A stretch of DNA of 64,000 nt from Endozoicomonas numazuensis (GCF_000722635.1 NZ_JOKH01000004.1:103065-167064), one strand, 5' to 3'; counted from the stretch's first letter, positions 49,641 through 60,430 are shown. Notes: generated by a model from the sequence alone, not told the origin. A program made the numbers and translations.

Positions 49641-50918
49641 ATGAGCATTATTATTGATCGACGTCTGAATGGGAAAAACAAGAGTACTGTCAACAGACAG
49701 CGCTTCCTGGACAGATACCGAAAGCACATTAAGAAAGCTGTTTCTGAAGCGGTTAACAAGCGCTCCATTACTGATGTGGAATCAGGCAGCCAGGTCACTA
49801 TTCCAACCAAAGATCTCTCCGAGCCACGCTTTCAGCATGGCCAGGGGGGTCGATACAAGCAGGTTCACCCGGGGAATAAAGAGTTCATTTCTGGCGACAG
49901 AATCAAGCGTCCCTCAGGGGGTTCAGGCCAGGGGTCGGGTAAGGGTAAAGCCGGTAACTCTGGCGAAGGGATGGATGAATTCAGCTTCCAGATCAATCAT
50001 GAAGAATTTTTGAATCACATGTTTGATAATCTGGAGCTGCCCAACCTGGTGCGCAAGCAACTCCAGGATGCTACTGAGTTTAAAATGAAGCATGCAGGTT
50101 ACTCCAGCGAAGGTTCTCCTGACCGACTGAATATTGTGCGTTCTCTGAGATCAGCCCATGCTCGACGCATTGCTTTGGGAGGTGGAGCCAGAAAAGAAGT
50201 GAGAGCTTTGAGGCGTCAACTCCGCGAGCTGGAAGTCAGTCCTGAAGCGACTGACACACAGTTAGTAGAAGAGCTTCGCGAGAAAATCAGAGAACTCAAT
50301 GGCAAGTTAAAAAAACTACCCTTTATTGATGACTTTGATCTCAAATACAACAACCTGATCAAGGTTCCCAGTCCCAGTAATAAAGCTGTGATGTTTTGCG
50401 TCATGGATGTCTCTGGCTCCATGACACAAGAAATCAAGGATATGGCCAAGCGCTTCTTCATTTTGCTTTATCTATTCCTTCAGCGTAATTACAAACAGAT
50501 CGAAGTCGTCTTTATTCGTCACCATACTGCGGCGAAAGAAGTCGATGAGGATGATTTCTTTTATTCCAGAGAAACAGGCGGAACCATTGTATCCAGTGCG
50601 CTGGAAATGACCCGTGACATTATCAATAACCGCTACAACCCAGTGGATTGGAATATTTATGTTGCTCAAGCGTCTGATGGGGATAACTGGGAAGGTGACT
50701 CCAGCGTCTGCTCCAAGATTCTGACTGAGCAAATCATGTCAAAGGTTCAATATTTTTCATACGTCGAAATCACCGATCGCGCACACCAGAATCTGTGGCG
50801 TGAATACGAAAGCGTCGCAGAGTCATTCGCTGATCAGTTCGCCATGCAGCAGATCAAAACACCTAATGACATCTATCCGGTGTTCCGTCGCCTGTTTGAG
50901 AAAAAGGAAACCGTATGA
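49641..50918 (+). CDS. yeaH: YeaH/YhbH family protein (DUF444, von Willebrand A-like)
   Basis: Conserved partner of PrkA in stress and sporulation contexts; the biochemical role is unknown. A basic N-terminal region and a Gly/Ser-rich linker (about 90-110) precede a coiled segment (180-225) and a von Willebrand A-like domain with a MIDAS motif DVSGS at 256-260. The ATG at 49641 has CAGGGAG upstream and gives 425 residues. Its stop overlaps the spoVR start (ATGA), indicating translational coupling. Confidence 0.93.
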   Translation: MSIIIDRRLNGKNKSTVNRQRFLDRYRKHIKKAVSEAVNKRSITDVESGSQVTIPTKDLSEPRFQHGQGGRYKQVHPGNKEFISGDRIKRPSGGSGQGSGKGKAGNSGEGMDEFSFQINHEEFLNHMFDNLELPNLVRKQLQDATEFKMKHAGYSSEGSPDRLNIVRSLRSAHARRIALGGGARKEVRALRRQLRELEVSPEATDTQLVEELREKIRELNGKLKKLPFIDDFDLKYNNLIKVPSPSNKAVMFCVMDVSGSMTQEIKDMAKRFFILLYLFLQRNYKQIEVVFIRHHTAAKEVDEDDFFYSRETGGTIVSSALEMTRDIINNRYNPVDWNIYVAQASDGDNWEGDSSVCSKILTEQIMSKVQYFSYVEITDRAHQNLWREYESVAESFADQFAMQQIKTPNDIYPVFRRLFEKKETV

Positions 50919-52450
50919 GCGAGACATCAGTTACGAGTGAAAAAACGCCCATTTCTACCAGTTCAGAATGGACCTTTGAACTCATTCAAGAGTATGACAG
51001 TGAACTGGCTCGACTGGCCGACAAATTCAGGCTGGATACCTATCCCAACCAGATTGAAGTGATCAGTGCTGAACAAATGATGGACGCCTATTCGTCAACA
51101 GGTATGCCATTGATGTACAGCCACTGGAGCTTTGGCAAACAGTTTCTCCATACCCAGCAGAACTACCAACGTGGTCGTATGGGGCTTGCTTATGAAATTG
51201 TGATTAACTCCGACCCCTGCATTGCTTATCTCATGGAAGAAAACACCATGACCATGCAGGCACTGGTTCTGGCGCACGCCAGTTATGGTCACAACTCATT
51301 CTTCAAAGGTAACTATCTTTTCCAGACCTGGACCGATGCAGAGTCCATTATTGATTACCTGATGTTTGCTAAACGTTATGTGGCAGAATGCGAAGAAAAA
51401 TATGGTGTTGAAGCGGTAGAAGATGTATTGGATGCAGCTCACGCCCTTATGAACCAGGGCGTCAACCGCTATAAGCGTCCCAGGCCTCTCTCTGCAGAAC
51501 AGGAAAAAGAACGTCAGCAGGAACGTGCTGAATATATCCAGAGAACACTGAACGATATCTGGACAACGATTCCAAAAGCTGAAGAAAAAGAAGAAAGGAA
51601 AGTTCAGCGTTTCCCCAAAGATCCAGAAGAGAATATCCTGTATTTTCTGGAGAAGAACGCTCCTCTTCTTGAGACCTGGCAGCGTGAACTGATTCGTATC
51701 GTCCGAAAAGTAGCCCAGTACTATTACCCTCAGCGACAGACTCAGGTCATGAACGAAGGTTGGGCCTGCTTCTGGCACTACCACCTGCTGCATGAGCTAT
51801 ATCATGAAGGCAAAGTGACTGACGGCTTTATGCTGGAGTTCCTGCACTCGCATTCTAACGTGGTCTATCAACCGCCTTTTGACAGTCCAAATTACAGTGG
51901 AATCAACCCCTACACTCTTGGCTTCAGTATGTTTCAGGACATTCGTAGAATCTGTGAAGATCCAACGGATGAAGACAAGCACTGGTTCCCTGACTTTGCA
52001 GGCAGTGACTGGCTGGAAACGGTTCACTTTGCTATGAAGAACTTCAAAGATGAAAGTTTTATCCTGCAGTTCCTGTCCCCTAAAGTCATGAGGGATCTAA
52101 GGCTGTTTTCTGTTTTGGATGATGAAGGCAAGTCTTATCTGGAAGTCGATGCTATCCATAACAGTACCGGTTATCAGGAAGTAAGAGAGTCCCTTGCTGC
52201 CCAATATAATCTTGGCAATCGGGAACCTAATATCCAGATCTTTGACGTGGATGTCCGTGGCGATCGAACATTAACCGTAAGACATTACCAGCATCAGGGA
52301 CGACCACTGGATAAAAATACCGAAGAGTTATTGAAACACGTACACAGACTCTGGCAGTTTGATGTCAAAATGGAGTCAGTCACTGCAGACAATAAAGTGA
52401 GTCAAAGTTATCACTGCCCGGATAAAAAAGATTCTGGGAAATCTCACTAA
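50915..52450 (+). CDS. SpoVR family protein (YcgB)
   Basis: Third gene of the PrkA-YeaH-SpoVR stress trio; SpoVR is needed for spore cortex formation in Bacillus, but its role in gammaproteobacteria is not settled. Family blocks such as [26 protein letters not shown] and [11 protein letters not shown] are present, with several conserved histidines that could bind metal. It has 511 residues. It overlaps yeaH by 4 bases and is followed by a hairpin terminator. Confidence 0.94.
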   Translation: MSETSVTSEKTPISTSSEWTFELIQEYDSELARLADKFRLDTYPNQIEVISAEQMMDAYSSTGMPLMYSHWSFGKQFLHTQQNYQRGRMGLAYEIVINSDPCIAYLMEENTMTMQALVLAHASYGHNSFFKGNYLFQTWTDAESIIDYLMFAKRYVAECEEKYGVEAVEDVLDAAHALMNQGVNRYKRPRPLSAEQEKERQQERAEYIQRTLNDIWTTIPKAEEKEERKVQRFPKDPEENILYFLEKNAPLLETWQRELIRIVRKVAQYYYPQRQTQVMNEGWACFWHYHLLHELYHEGKVTDGFMLEFLHSHSNVVYQPPFDSPNYSGINPYTLGFSMFQDIRRICEDPTDEDKHWFPDFAGSDWLETVHFAMKNFKDESFILQFLSPKVMRDLRLFSVLDDEGKSYLEVDAIHNSTGYQEVRESLAAQYNLGNREPNIQIFDVDVRGDRTLTVRHYQHQGRPLDKNTEELLKHVHRLWQFDVKMESVTADNKVSQSYHCPDKKDSGKSH

Positions 52451-52779
52451 ACAGCAATGACCGGAGAGTAATAGCTACCTTTGCAACACTTAATATAACG
52501 AGTTAGCATTTAACAAACACAATAAAAATAGCCTGCTTACTGGTATCCCCACTGTTACAGCAGTGGGGCATTACCTTTCACAAAACGATACAAAAAAATG
52601 TTTCTAACATGAAAAGCTGCTAGCTTACTTCAAGGATCCAATTTATCGGGACGATAAAATCAGCAGTCTTCGCCCATTCAATATCGCTGCTTCATGAAAC
52701 AATCAGGTGACACCGGCACAAACAATAATTCGACTTATTAAAAGAGCTGTATTCTGTGAAAAGCTGATGAGGTATGAAC
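52451..52779. other. Intergenic region between spoVR and the desaturase gene
   Basis: Contains a terminator-like hairpin near spoVR (52547-52568). The rest presumably holds the desaturase promoter; nothing else is seen. Confidence 0.45.
52547..52575 (+). terminator. Probable terminator after spoVR
   Basis: Perfect 8-bp stem CCCCACTG / CAGTGGGG around TTACAG, followed by CATTACCTTT. The tail is only moderately T-rich. Confidence 0.55.
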
Positions 52780-53964
52780 ATGTGGTATGAAGGATTCCTG
52801 TCTCCCTCTTTATGGGAGGCTGCACTGGCAACCCTGTTGCTGACACACATCACTATTCTATCAGTCACGATCTATCTGCACCGGTACAGCGCTCATAACG
52901 CTCTGGAACTTCACCCTGTTTTACAGCATATTTTCCGTTTCTGGCTTTGGCTGACAACAGGCATGCGAACTCTGGAGTGGACAGCCATTCACAGAAAACA
53001 CCATGCCTTCTGTGAAACAGACCATGACCCTCATAGCCCGGTTCGCAAAGGACTCCGCAAAGTACTCTGGCAAGGTGCAGAGTTGTATCGACAAGAAGCA
53101 GAAAATCAGGAAACCCTTCAGCGCTTCGGACAAAGAACGCCTGATGACTGGATTGAAAGGAAATTATATACCCCCTACACCAAGGCAGGCATTGCGTTCA
53201 TGCTGGTCATTGACCTGCTTCTTTTTGGCATCATAGGTATTACCATCTGGGCTGTTCAAATGCTCTGGATTCCATTTTTTGCCGCAGGTGTCATCAATGG
53301 TCTGGGCCACCACAGTGGGTATCGAAACTTTGAATGTAAGGATGCCGCCAGAAACTTATTCCCTATTGGCTTGCTGATTGGAGGAGAAGAACTGCATAAC
53401 AATCATCACACGTTCCCCAACTCACCCAAACTGTCAGTGCGTAAATGGGAGTTCGATATTGGCTGGTTATGGATTCGCTTTTTCAGTTTTTTAAATCTGG
53501 CCCATGCCAGAACAGTCAATCCACTGGCTAAAATGGACTTTGAAAAAGACCATATAGATTACGATACTGTAATGGCCATAATTAATAATCGATTTCAAAT
53601 TATGGCCCAATACAAAAAAATGGTCATCGCACCAATGGTCAGGGATGAAAAAAGCAGAGCCTGTGCTCAGACCAAACGACTATTTAATTCCGCCAGACAA
53701 CTTCTAGCTCGTGAAAGCAGCCTGCTGATTCCCGGTCATAAGGAACGAGTCCAAAGCATTCTCGATACCAGCCAGGTTCTCAATACGATTTACAAGAAAA
53801 AAAATGACCTTCAAGCTATCTGGAATACGATAAAAGATAAAAATGAACGAATAGATGCATTAATTAAATGGTGCCAAGAGTCTGAGGAAAGCGGAATAAA
53901 ACACCTTCAGGATTTTTCAAAATTATTGAAGAGCCATACACTTCCTAATGCATCGGCCATTTAA
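52780..53964 (+). CDS. Membrane fatty acid delta-9 desaturase, acyl-CoA desaturase (DesB) type
   Basis: Di-iron membrane enzyme that uses oxygen to introduce a double bond in acyl chains, adjusting membrane fluidity. The three histidine boxes are clear: HRYSAH (34-39), HRKHH (71-75) and HNNHH (206-210). Four membrane segments surround them. A soluble C-terminal tail of about 140 residues matches the roughly 394-residue architecture of Pseudomonas DesB. The ATG at 52780 is chosen over one at 52774 because GAGG lies 7 bases upstream. No regulator gene lies beside it. Confidence 0.9.
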   Translation: MWYEGFLSPSLWEAALATLLLTHITILSVTIYLHRYSAHNALELHPVLQHIFRFWLWLTTGMRTLEWTAIHRKHHAFCETDHDPHSPVRKGLRKVLWQGAELYRQEAENQETLQRFGQRTPDDWIERKLYTPYTKAGIAFMLVIDLLLFGIIGITIWAVQMLWIPFFAAGVINGLGHHSGYRNFECKDAARNLFPIGLLIGGEELHNNHHTFPNSPKLSVRKWEFDIGWLWIRFFSFLNLAHARTVNPLAKMDFEKDHIDYDTVMAIINNRFQIMAQYKKMVIAPMVRDEKSRACAQTKRLFNSARQLLARESSLLIPGHKERVQSILDTSQVLNTIYKKKNDLQAIWNTIKDKNERIDALIKWCQESEESGIKHLQDFSKLLKSHTLPNASAI

Positions 53965-54256
53965 TCTATATTGTATTTCTTGAAAGCCCCAATACCAAAG
54001 TATGTATTTATCCCTTTAAAGCAAACAATTAATTTCAGGACAATTCAAATCGTTAGCACTTAATGCCAAGCTCCAACTGTTTATCTATTGTACAATCGTT
54101 CCTATCAACTCATAAAACCTTCTTAAATCTATTTAAATACTTCGTAAAAGCACATTAAATGCTTCCATCAATTTAAAGCTTCCTGTATAAATAGGCACTT
54201 TCATAATTGAATACCATCAATACCCCATCGATTTGGTCTGAATTGGGAGTTCCTGA

Positions 54257-54676
54257 ATGAACGTTTTTGAAGAAATTCATCATCGCCTGAGCAGTAAAAC
54301 CCGTATCCGCTCACTGTTTAAAGATGTTCATGTTGAAGATCTTGAGCGTATTATCTCCAGAATGCAGGATGTTATGCAGGAGAAACTTGAAGCACGAAAT
54401 AAAATTGACGAAGAGCGTCAAGCTAAACAGGAAAGCATTGAAGCCGTTAAGCAAATTATGGCTGAGCGCGGCATCTCAATGGAAGACCTGGATGATCTGG
54501 AAGTAGCGACTCCAAAGCGTCGCAGAAATGTTCAAAAATTTACTTTTGAATTCCAGACAGAAGCAGGCGACACAATACAATGGGACGGTTCTACCACTGG
54601 CCGTCTACCACGTGATTTCCAGGCCTACCTGGATCGCACTGGCAAAAAACGTCTGGACTGCGTGGTTGAGAACTAA
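54257..54676 (+). CDS. H-NS family nucleoid protein
   Basis: Small histone-like silencer candidate, 139 residues. The N-terminal half (1-75) is highly charged and helical, as in the oligomerisation domain of H-NS. A basic linker (PKRRRN, near 85-90) follows. The C-terminal 45 residues resemble the H-NS DNA-binding domain, with W-D-G and TGRLPRDFQAYL in place of the usual W-x-G-x-GR-x-P-xWL; the GR of the minor-groove loop is kept but the spacing is changed. The upstream 290 bases are very A+T rich, as is common for hns genes. A strong terminator lies between it and phoR. Confidence 0.8.
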   Translation: MNVFEEIHHRLSSKTRIRSLFKDVHVEDLERIISRMQDVMQEKLEARNKIDEERQAKQESIEAVKQIMAERGISMEDLDDLEVATPKRRRNVQKFTFEFQTEAGDTIQWDGSTTGRLPRDFQAYLDRTGKKRLDCVVEN

Positions 54677-54755
54677 GTTTACCTTTTTCAGAACTCCAGA
54701 CTAATGTCTTATCCGCTGCTTCTGAAATACAGACGTCAGTGGGTCAGAATGAAAA

Positions 54756-54793
54756 CATGATTCAATGCAGTTAAACCGGTTATTTGAATCATG
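54756..54793. repeat. Nested palindrome downstream of the H-NS-family gene
   Basis: CATGATTCAA (54756-54765) pairs exactly with TTGAATCATG (54784-54793); between them lies the 8-base palindrome AACCGGTT. No T-run follows. Confidence 0.4.
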
Positions 54794-54834
54794 TATGACC
54801 ATGAAAAGATAAATCATTTTTTGATGGTATACCT

Positions 54835-54872
54835 AAAAGCAGAAAAGGAGCTACCGCTCCTTTTCTGCTTTT
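54835..54872. terminator. Strong bidirectional terminator between the H-NS-family gene and phoR
   Basis: Perfect 17-bp stem (54835-54851 with 54856-54872) around a TACC loop, with A-runs and T-runs at the ends. It abuts the phoR stop codon. Confidence 0.92.
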
Positions 54873-56192
54873 TCAGGAATGCTCCAGCTCAAGACATTTT
54901 TCAGGAAAATGACAAACAAATCGGCTGCCTTTCCCCGGGTGACTACGGATACTAAGCTTACCTCCATGTCTCAGCATTACGTGCTTGACGATAGCCAACC
55001 CAAGCCCTGTTCCCCCTGTATTCTGACTACGACTTTTATCAATACGGTAGAAGCGTTCAGTTAATCTGGGAATGTGCATGGGATCAATGCCAACCCCATT
55101 GTCTTCCACCATTAAATGCCCACCTTCCTTATCTTGCCACCAGCGCACATGAATCTTTCCACCCAGCGGTGTATAGCGAACAGCATTAAAGACCAGATTT
55201 GAGAAAGCACTGCGTAATTCACTGCTACTGCCAGCCAAAAAGACATCCTCATCGCAATCCAGAGAAATCTGATGCTGGTTTTCACCACTGAGCGCTCGTC
55301 CATCTTCAACAATGCTATTCAGCATGGTTTTAACATGTACACCATTCTCATCAGACTGGGCTTCAGCCGATTCCAGTTTGGACAACAATAAAAGGTCTGC
55401 CACCAGGTTCTGCATTCTCAGTGATTGCTCCTGCATTCTATTCAGAGCTTTCTCCCAAACAGGAGGCAAACCAGAATCAGGACCCAGACTATCCAGCATT
55501 GTTTCAAGATAGCCGGAAACAACAGTAAGCGGTGTTCTCAGCTCGTGGGATACATTGGCAACAAAATCCTTTCTCATGACTTCCAGCTGATTCAAACGCG
55601 TGACATCTCTGACTGTCATCAGCCGATTGCCTTTACCGTAAACTGTAATATTAAACTGCAATTGATGATCAGGATTGATAGGGGAGGGAATTTCAAGCGC
55701 TTTTTGATAACCACCTTGATCAAAATAGTCAGAAAACCGGGGATCTCGCAGCAGGTTCGTAATTAATTGCCCCTGGTCATCAGGCATCTTCAGGCCCATC
55801 AGGGTTTCAGCAGCCGGATTCCACCACTCCAGATTGCTCTGATTATCAATCATTACTACGCCGTCATTCAAAGCGGCTGTGGATTCCTGAATACGCTCGA
55901 TGACGACAGCAAGCTTTTGCCGAGAACGGCTGTGCTGTTTTTGTAAGCGATAGATACCATCAAAAATCTCGCCCCAGAATCCTTTACTTTCGGGTGGCTC
56001 CTTACTCTTCGCCTTGGGGTCATTCAACCAATCCAACAGCTTAAAGAGTTGACGGAAACTCCATACAAAATAACCTCCCATCACCACACAGAGGCCCAAA
56101 AAAGGCTCTCCTACAAACCAGCCCAGAGAAAACCCAACTATCATGTAAGCCAGCATATGGCTCAACAAATAGGATTTTGAAATTGTTGTCAT
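54873..56192 (-). CDS. phoR: Phosphate regulon sensor histidine kinase PhoR
   Basis: Inner membrane kinase that senses phosphate status through the Pst/PhoU system and phosphorylates PhoB. Two membrane segments lie near 10-46. A PAS domain is at about 95-195, the phospho-acceptor His216 is in FVANVSHELRTP, and the ATPase domain contains NLVFNAVRYTP, DNGVGI and GTGLGLAIVKH. It has 439 residues. GGGAG precedes the start. It follows phoB after 244 bases that contain a hairpin. Confidence 0.95.
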   Translation of the reverse strand: MTTISKSYLLSHMLAYMIVGFSLGWFVGEPFLGLCVVMGGYFVWSFRQLFKLLDWLNDPKAKSKEPPESKGFWGEIFDGIYRLQKQHSRSRQKLAVVIERIQESTAALNDGVVMIDNQSNLEWWNPAAETLMGLKMPDDQGQLITNLLRDPRFSDYFDQGGYQKALEIPSPINPDHQLQFNITVYGKGNRLMTVRDVTRLNQLEVMRKDFVANVSHELRTPLTVVSGYLETMLDSLGPDSGLPPVWEKALNRMQEQSLRMQNLVADLLLLSKLESAEAQSDENGVHVKTMLNSIVEDGRALSGENQHQISLDCDEDVFLAGSSSELRSAFSNLVFNAVRYTPLGGKIHVRWWQDKEGGHLMVEDNGVGIDPMHIPRLTERFYRIDKSRSQNTGGTGLGLAIVKHVMLRHGGKLSIRSHPGKGSRFVCHFPEKCLELEHS

Positions 56193-56334
56193 ATTACTCC
56201 CGGCCAGATACCTGCTGACAGCCTACTGGACGAGAATAATGTTCCAGATGGCTATCTACAATAGTCTCAAAAGCAACGTCGATCACTGACATCACCCCAG
56301 ACAGGCTATCACCCATCCATAGAAAAATGTTACC

Positions 56335-56365
56335 TCTGGTGAGCCAGCAGGTCGAGCTCACCAGA
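56335..56365 (-). other. Hairpin between phoB and phoR
   Basis: Perfect 10-bp inverted repeat TCTGGTGAGC / GCTCACCAGA with an 11-base loop and no T-run. It may affect relative amounts of phoB and phoR messages. Confidence 0.4.
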
Positions 56366-56436
56366 CAGTTTCAAACAATCATGAGCGACGAGTGCTGCCA
56401 ACCACCCCTCATCTTCAATAGTGATGGGTAACACAG

Positions 56437-57126
56437 CTAAACTCTTGTTGAGAAACGATAGCCTGTACCGCGAACCGTTTGAACAAAGCCTTCATAGTTA
56501 TTGCCCAGGGCTTTTCGCAAACGTCGAATGTGCACATCGACTGTTCGTTCTTCTACGTAGACATTGCCGCCCCACACCTGATCCAGCAGCTGTCCACGGC
56601 TATATGCCCGCTCCTGATGAGTCAGGAAAAACTGCAGCAAACGATATTCAGTAGGCCCTATCTCAGCGGGAGATCCATCAATCGATACCCTGTGACTGAC
56701 AGGGTCCAGCTCCAAGCCTTTTATGACAATAGGAGACTGATTATCAAATCCGCCTGCACGACGAAGTACTGCTTTCAAACGGGCAGCCAGTTCACGAGGA
56801 GAAAAAGGTTTGGTGATATAGTCATCCGCTCCGGTTTCAAGCCCCTGAATTTTATGATCCTCTTCACCTTTTGCTGTCAGCATCACGATGGGAATTTCTG
56901 AGGTCAGCTCATTACGCTTGAGGCGGCGGGCCAGTTCGATACCTGAGATATCCGGTAACATCCAGTCCAGCAATATCAGATCGGGCTTATTATCTACAAT
57001 CAGAGAGTGCGCTTCCTTCGCATCAGCTGCCTCGAGGCAGTCATATCCTGCCATTTCCAGAGCAACGGTCACCATCTCGCGAATAGGTGCTTCGTCATCT
57101 ACGATCAGAATGGTCTTTCCTGGCAT
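56437..57126 (-). CDS. phoB: Phosphate regulon response regulator PhoB
   Basis: OmpR/PhoB-type activator of Pho genes. The receiver domain (1-120) has acidic residues Asp10 and Asp11, phosphorylation site Asp54 (ILLDWMLP) and Lys in LTAKGEE. The winged-helix domain (about 130-226) contains [20 protein letters not shown], the PhoB recognition helix region. It has 229 residues. A Pho box with a -10 element lies about 165 bases upstream. Confidence 0.97.
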   Translation of the reverse strand: MPGKTILIVDDEAPIREMVTVALEMAGYDCLEAADAKEAHSLIVDNKPDLILLDWMLPDISGIELARRLKRNELTSEIPIVMLTAKGEEDHKIQGLETGADDYITKPFSPRELAARLKAVLRRAGGFDNQSPIVIKGLELDPVSHRVSIDGSPAEIGPTEYRLLQFFLTHQERAYSRGQLLDQVWGGNVYVEERTVDVHIRRLRKALGNNYEGFVQTVRGTGYRFSTRV

Positions 57127-57627
57127 TGATCTCTACCTGTTATCTGTCGATTCGATTTTGGCGGTGACGTTCTGGCTTCTATCAGGTACAGCTCCAAGCT
57201 TTACCGGGAGGGTAATATATTCGATCTACCATTGCTCCATCACTCAGGGCTGTTTCTCACTGCTTCGATCAACCGCACTATACATGGGTCATTACACCCT
57301 TGAAATGTTACAGACAGATGACACAGACAAAGCAGACATCACACTTCAAACACAAACACTTCGACTAAACCCCTTGGGAGACAATACTCAACGGCATTTC
57401 CACCCTATAAAACGCTAGTGATAATACCTATCAGATTATAAACAGCATTAAACAGAATAAAGATCTTTTACCTGAACTGGCAAAGAAGTGACAAGCAAAA
57501 TATGCCCGGTATTAAGTAAAGATACGAATAAGTCATGTACTCACTCTACAAGCTATTAAGCCGGCAGAAGTAACAAAACTTATTCACACCTTACCCAGTA
57601 CTCAGCAGGCCAAGCCCTATAAACAGA
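57127..57627. other. Region between ubiA and phoB
   Basis: 500 bases without a gene. It contains the Pho-box promoter of phoB (57291-57324). The part from 57420 to 57627 is A+T rich and shows no clear structure. Confidence 0.5.
57291..57324 (-). promoter_or_regulatory. Pho box and -10 element of phoB
   Basis: On the minus strand GTGTCAT (57318-57324), four bases, then CTGTAAC (57307-57313) match the two-repeat Pho box CTGTCAT-N4-CTGTCAT with three differences. TGTAAT (57291-57296) follows after 10 bases, the usual distance to the -10. This indicates autoregulation by PhoB. Confidence 0.6.
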
Positions 57628-58515
57628 TCAGAGATAGCTCACTACAAAGCCTGCAAACACAATGGCTCCGGCCCAATGGTTATTCAAAAATGCTTTAAAG
57701 CAGGCATCACGCTCACGGTTACTGGTTAACAGTTGCTGGTATACAAACAGGGCTGCTACCGCAATTAGAGAAAGATTATACAAAGCCCCCAACTCCAGTT
57801 GACGACCGAGCATGGCAAGCGTTACCAGAGTAAGTACCTGCAAACAGCCAACAATAAGGTTATCCATTTCTCCAAAAAGAATAGCGGTGGATTTGATGCC
57901 TACTTTAAGATCATCATCACGATCCACCATGGCATATTGAGTGTCATAGGCCACAGTCCAGAACAGGTTGGCCAGGAACATCAACCAGGCAATATTTCCC
58001 AGCGCCCCACTCTCAGCAGCAAAAGCCATAGGGATAGACCAGCCAAACGCAGCCCCCAGAACAACCTGTGGCAGATGGGTATGTCTTTTTGCAAAAGGAT
58101 AAGCGGCTGCCAGTAATAATCCGGCAAATGACAGCTGAATGGTCAGAGTGTTTGTAAAGAGCACAAGAACAAAAGCCAGAAATACCATTCCGGCAAAATA
58201 CATCAGTGCTTCTTTTTCCTGAATTCTTCCCGTTACCAGAGGCCGGTTGCGGGTGCGTTTAACATGGCCATCGACCTTCCTGTCAGCAAAGTCATTAATG
58301 ACACAGCCTGCACTGCGCATCAACACCACACCCACTGCAAAAATGACCAGATTGGCCAGGCTCGGAATACCTTCCGCCGCTACCCAAAGCGCCCACATGG
58401 CAGGCCAAAGCAACAGATATATGCCAATAGGCCGGTCCAACCGGGCTAATTGTAAAAAGTCTTTTAGACGGGGTAGTCTCTGCAGAACCGCTTCAGTGCC
58501 TGCTGACACGCCCAT
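57628..58515 (-). CDS. ubiA: 4-Hydroxybenzoate octaprenyltransferase
   Basis: Membrane prenyltransferase of ubiquinone synthesis. The two aspartate-rich motifs are present: [11 protein letters not shown] and [13 protein letters not shown]. About eight membrane segments follow the family pattern. The ATG at 58515 has AGGA 6 bases upstream and gives 295 residues; the open frame continues to 58617 but the earlier ATGs have no ribosome binding site. It follows ubiC and precedes phoB, an order also found in pseudomonads. Confidence 0.94.
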   Translation of the reverse strand: MGVSAGTEAVLQRLPRLKDFLQLARLDRPIGIYLLLWPAMWALWVAAEGIPSLANLVIFAVGVVLMRSAGCVINDFADRKVDGHVKRTRNRPLVTGRIQEKEALMYFAGMVFLAFVLVLFTNTLTIQLSFAGLLLAAAYPFAKRHTHLPQVVLGAAFGWSIPMAFAAESGALGNIAWLMFLANLFWTVAYDTQYAMVDRDDDLKVGIKSTAILFGEMDNLIVGCLQVLTLVTLAMLGRQLELGALYNLSLIAVAALFVYQQLLTSNRERDACFKAFLNNHWAGAIVFAGFVVSYL

Positions 58516-58763
58516 CAATTTCCTGAATTGCATCATAGTTTTTGGCTGTTTATCTGAATCTTTTTTATCATCGCTTGAACAGGCCCATAGAGGATGAAAA
58601 GATTGGACCCTTGTCATTCATGACCTTGAACCGTGACTCATGTCGCCAGTTTATCAGGTTAGAGCCGCTTCTCAATCAGACCATGAACAGACTCACTAAG
58701 GACATCTCGATATTTCAGGAGGAGGTTACTTCAGCAAACAAACATCCTTATTGAGAATATCTA

Positions 58764-59417
58764 TTAGAGCTCATGCTCCAGGCACCTTGATACCACTTCA
58801 GAAGTGCTTTCTGTTTGTGCAGGCAAATCTGGCAAAAAAATTTCACACACAGAAATAGGCTTTTCGTTCAGATAAAACAACGATCGTCTGCCCCAGGCAG
58901 TCTCATCTGAGTATTTATCCATCAGGTATGGATTAAACTGGCGGGCAGGCAGCTCTGCTACTTCAAACGGCCCTCGACGCATACCCGGATGATTGAATAA
59001 AAATTCTCCCAAAGGCTTACTGCCTAACTGCAGCAGCTCCCTGTTAGGACCAATAAGACTGCTGTGCGGCAATACACTGCGAGCAAATACTCTGGGCCTG
59101 CCATCACAAATCAGCAAAACTTCTCTGATAGTAGCCATTTTGCTGCAGCTATTGCTTCTGAAAAAACCTGTTTCTCCATGAGAGACAGAAGTCACCCTCC
59201 GTCGCTCCTGATTATTAAGGAATCTATGCTCCGAGTAAGTAGGCATAAATGTTCCATGACGAATAACCTGCACACTGAAGTTGTTGTTAAATGCCAACTT
59301 CAACCGTTGCGTCAGGGAACCGCTGTCCAGCAACCAATCGCGCCAGGGTTCTGGAATCTGCTGTTTCAGATAACGTCTGGGCTTCCAGGGCAGGCCTGCA
59401 AAATCAATAAAAGGCAT
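58764..59417 (-). CDS. ubiC: Chorismate lyase
   Basis: Converts chorismate to 4-hydroxybenzoate and pyruvate, the first step to ubiquinone. Family blocks FARSVLP, LGSKPLGEFLF and WGRRSLFYLNEKPISVCEIFLP-like residues are seen (178-199), including the conserved Arg and Glu of the active site. It has 217 residues, longer than the 165 of E. coli, due to extra residues at both ends. AGGAGT precedes the ATG. It is followed by ubiA. Confidence 0.88.
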   Translation of the reverse strand: MPFIDFAGLPWKPRRYLKQQIPEPWRDWLLDSGSLTQRLKLAFNNNFSVQVIRHGTFMPTYSEHRFLNNQERRRVTSVSHGETGFFRSNSCSKMATIREVLLICDGRPRVFARSVLPHSSLIGPNRELLQLGSKPLGEFLFNHPGMRRGPFEVAELPARQFNPYLMDKYSDETAWGRRSLFYLNEKPISVCEIFLPDLPAQTESTSEVVSRCLEHEL

Positions 59418-59741
59418 CCATACTCCTGCTTCACAAACCTAATTCTCCAGAACTACCTTTAGTACAAAGCAGGTAGTTCATCCTAAACCATGAATCGCAA
59501 TGACAAGATAGTCACTTCACGGTTATGCTCCGGCTGCTATTATTGGCCAATTTTTTGAAATTGAGAATGCCTTCAGGCTGAAAAAGATCCCGGCCTATTA
59601 TCAGCTCACTATTTGCTTCACCTTCTCTCCCTGCTCAATGATTCACCATTTATGGACAGTGTCTGATTCTTTTCTATGCTTCCTGCCAGTGGTATAAATC
59701 ATCCCAAAGGATGATCAAAAACAATAAATCAGGATCCGTAC
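59418..59741. other. Divergent region between ubiC and the TetR-family gene
   Basis: 324 bases without a gene. No TGACCA-type operator like those upstream of xdhA is seen here, so autoregulation of the regulator is not supported by this motif. Confidence 0.45.
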
Positions 59742-60380
59742 ATGGCTGTAGTAAAACGTATGCCCCAGAAAACCGGTCGCATCAGAACGGAAAGAGTTCG
59801 TCTGATTCTGAAAGCGGCTGAACAGGAGTTCGCCCTGAATGGATACAAAGGAGCAACGGTTCAGCGAATCGCTGATCTGGCCAATTTGCCAAAACCCAAC
59901 GTGCTTTATTACTTCAGTAATAAACAGGAAATTTACGATGAGGTACTGAATAACATTCTGAACCTCTGGAACGACAAATTGAATGAGTTCCACCCAGAGG
60001 ACGATCCGGCAGAATCCCTGGAGCGATACATCCGCTCTAAAGTTGAGGTCTCCAGAAAATACCCCACTGCCAGCCGCATCTTTGCCAGCGAAATCATTCA
60101 TGGCGGCCAACAGCTTTCCTCTTCCATGAAGACTTCTACTCAAGAATGGGTCAAGAACAAAGTTGATATTTTTCAGCACTGGATGGATGAAGGTAAGATG
60201 GCTCACATTGAGCCAATGCATCTGATTTTCCTGATCTGGGGATCTACTCAGCACTACGCCGATTATGAAAAGCAAATCTGCTGGGTGATGAAAAAGAAAA
60301 AGTTACCCGCCTCCGAATACGAAAAAGCCGCAGATACCATCTGCAATATTGTGCTTCGTGGCTGCGGTTTAAAAGCTTAA
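59742..60380 (+). CDS. TetR family regulator, RutR-like
   Basis: 212 residues. An N-terminal TetR helix-turn-helix lies at about 15-62 (ATVQRIADLANLPKPNVLYYF). The C-terminal domain is of the RutR (YcdC) type, with RSKVEVSRKYPTASRIFASEI and LIFLIWGSTQHYADYE closely resembling E. coli RutR, which senses uracil and thymine. Here the neighbours are a purine permease and xanthine dehydrogenase, so a purine or related ligand is plausible. RutR-type operators lie between those two genes. Confidence 0.88.
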   Translation: MAVVKRMPQKTGRIRTERVRLILKAAEQEFALNGYKGATVQRIADLANLPKPNVLYYFSNKQEIYDEVLNNILNLWNDKLNEFHPEDDPAESLERYIRSKVEVSRKYPTASRIFASEIIHGGQQLSSSMKTSTQEWVKNKVDIFQHWMDEGKMAHIEPMHLIFLIWGSTQHYADYEKQICWVMKKKKLPASEYEKAADTICNIVLRGCGLKA

Positions 60381-60430
60381 AATAGAACTCTCACTATTGT
60401 TGAGAACAAGCAGACTGTTCAGGGAATAAG

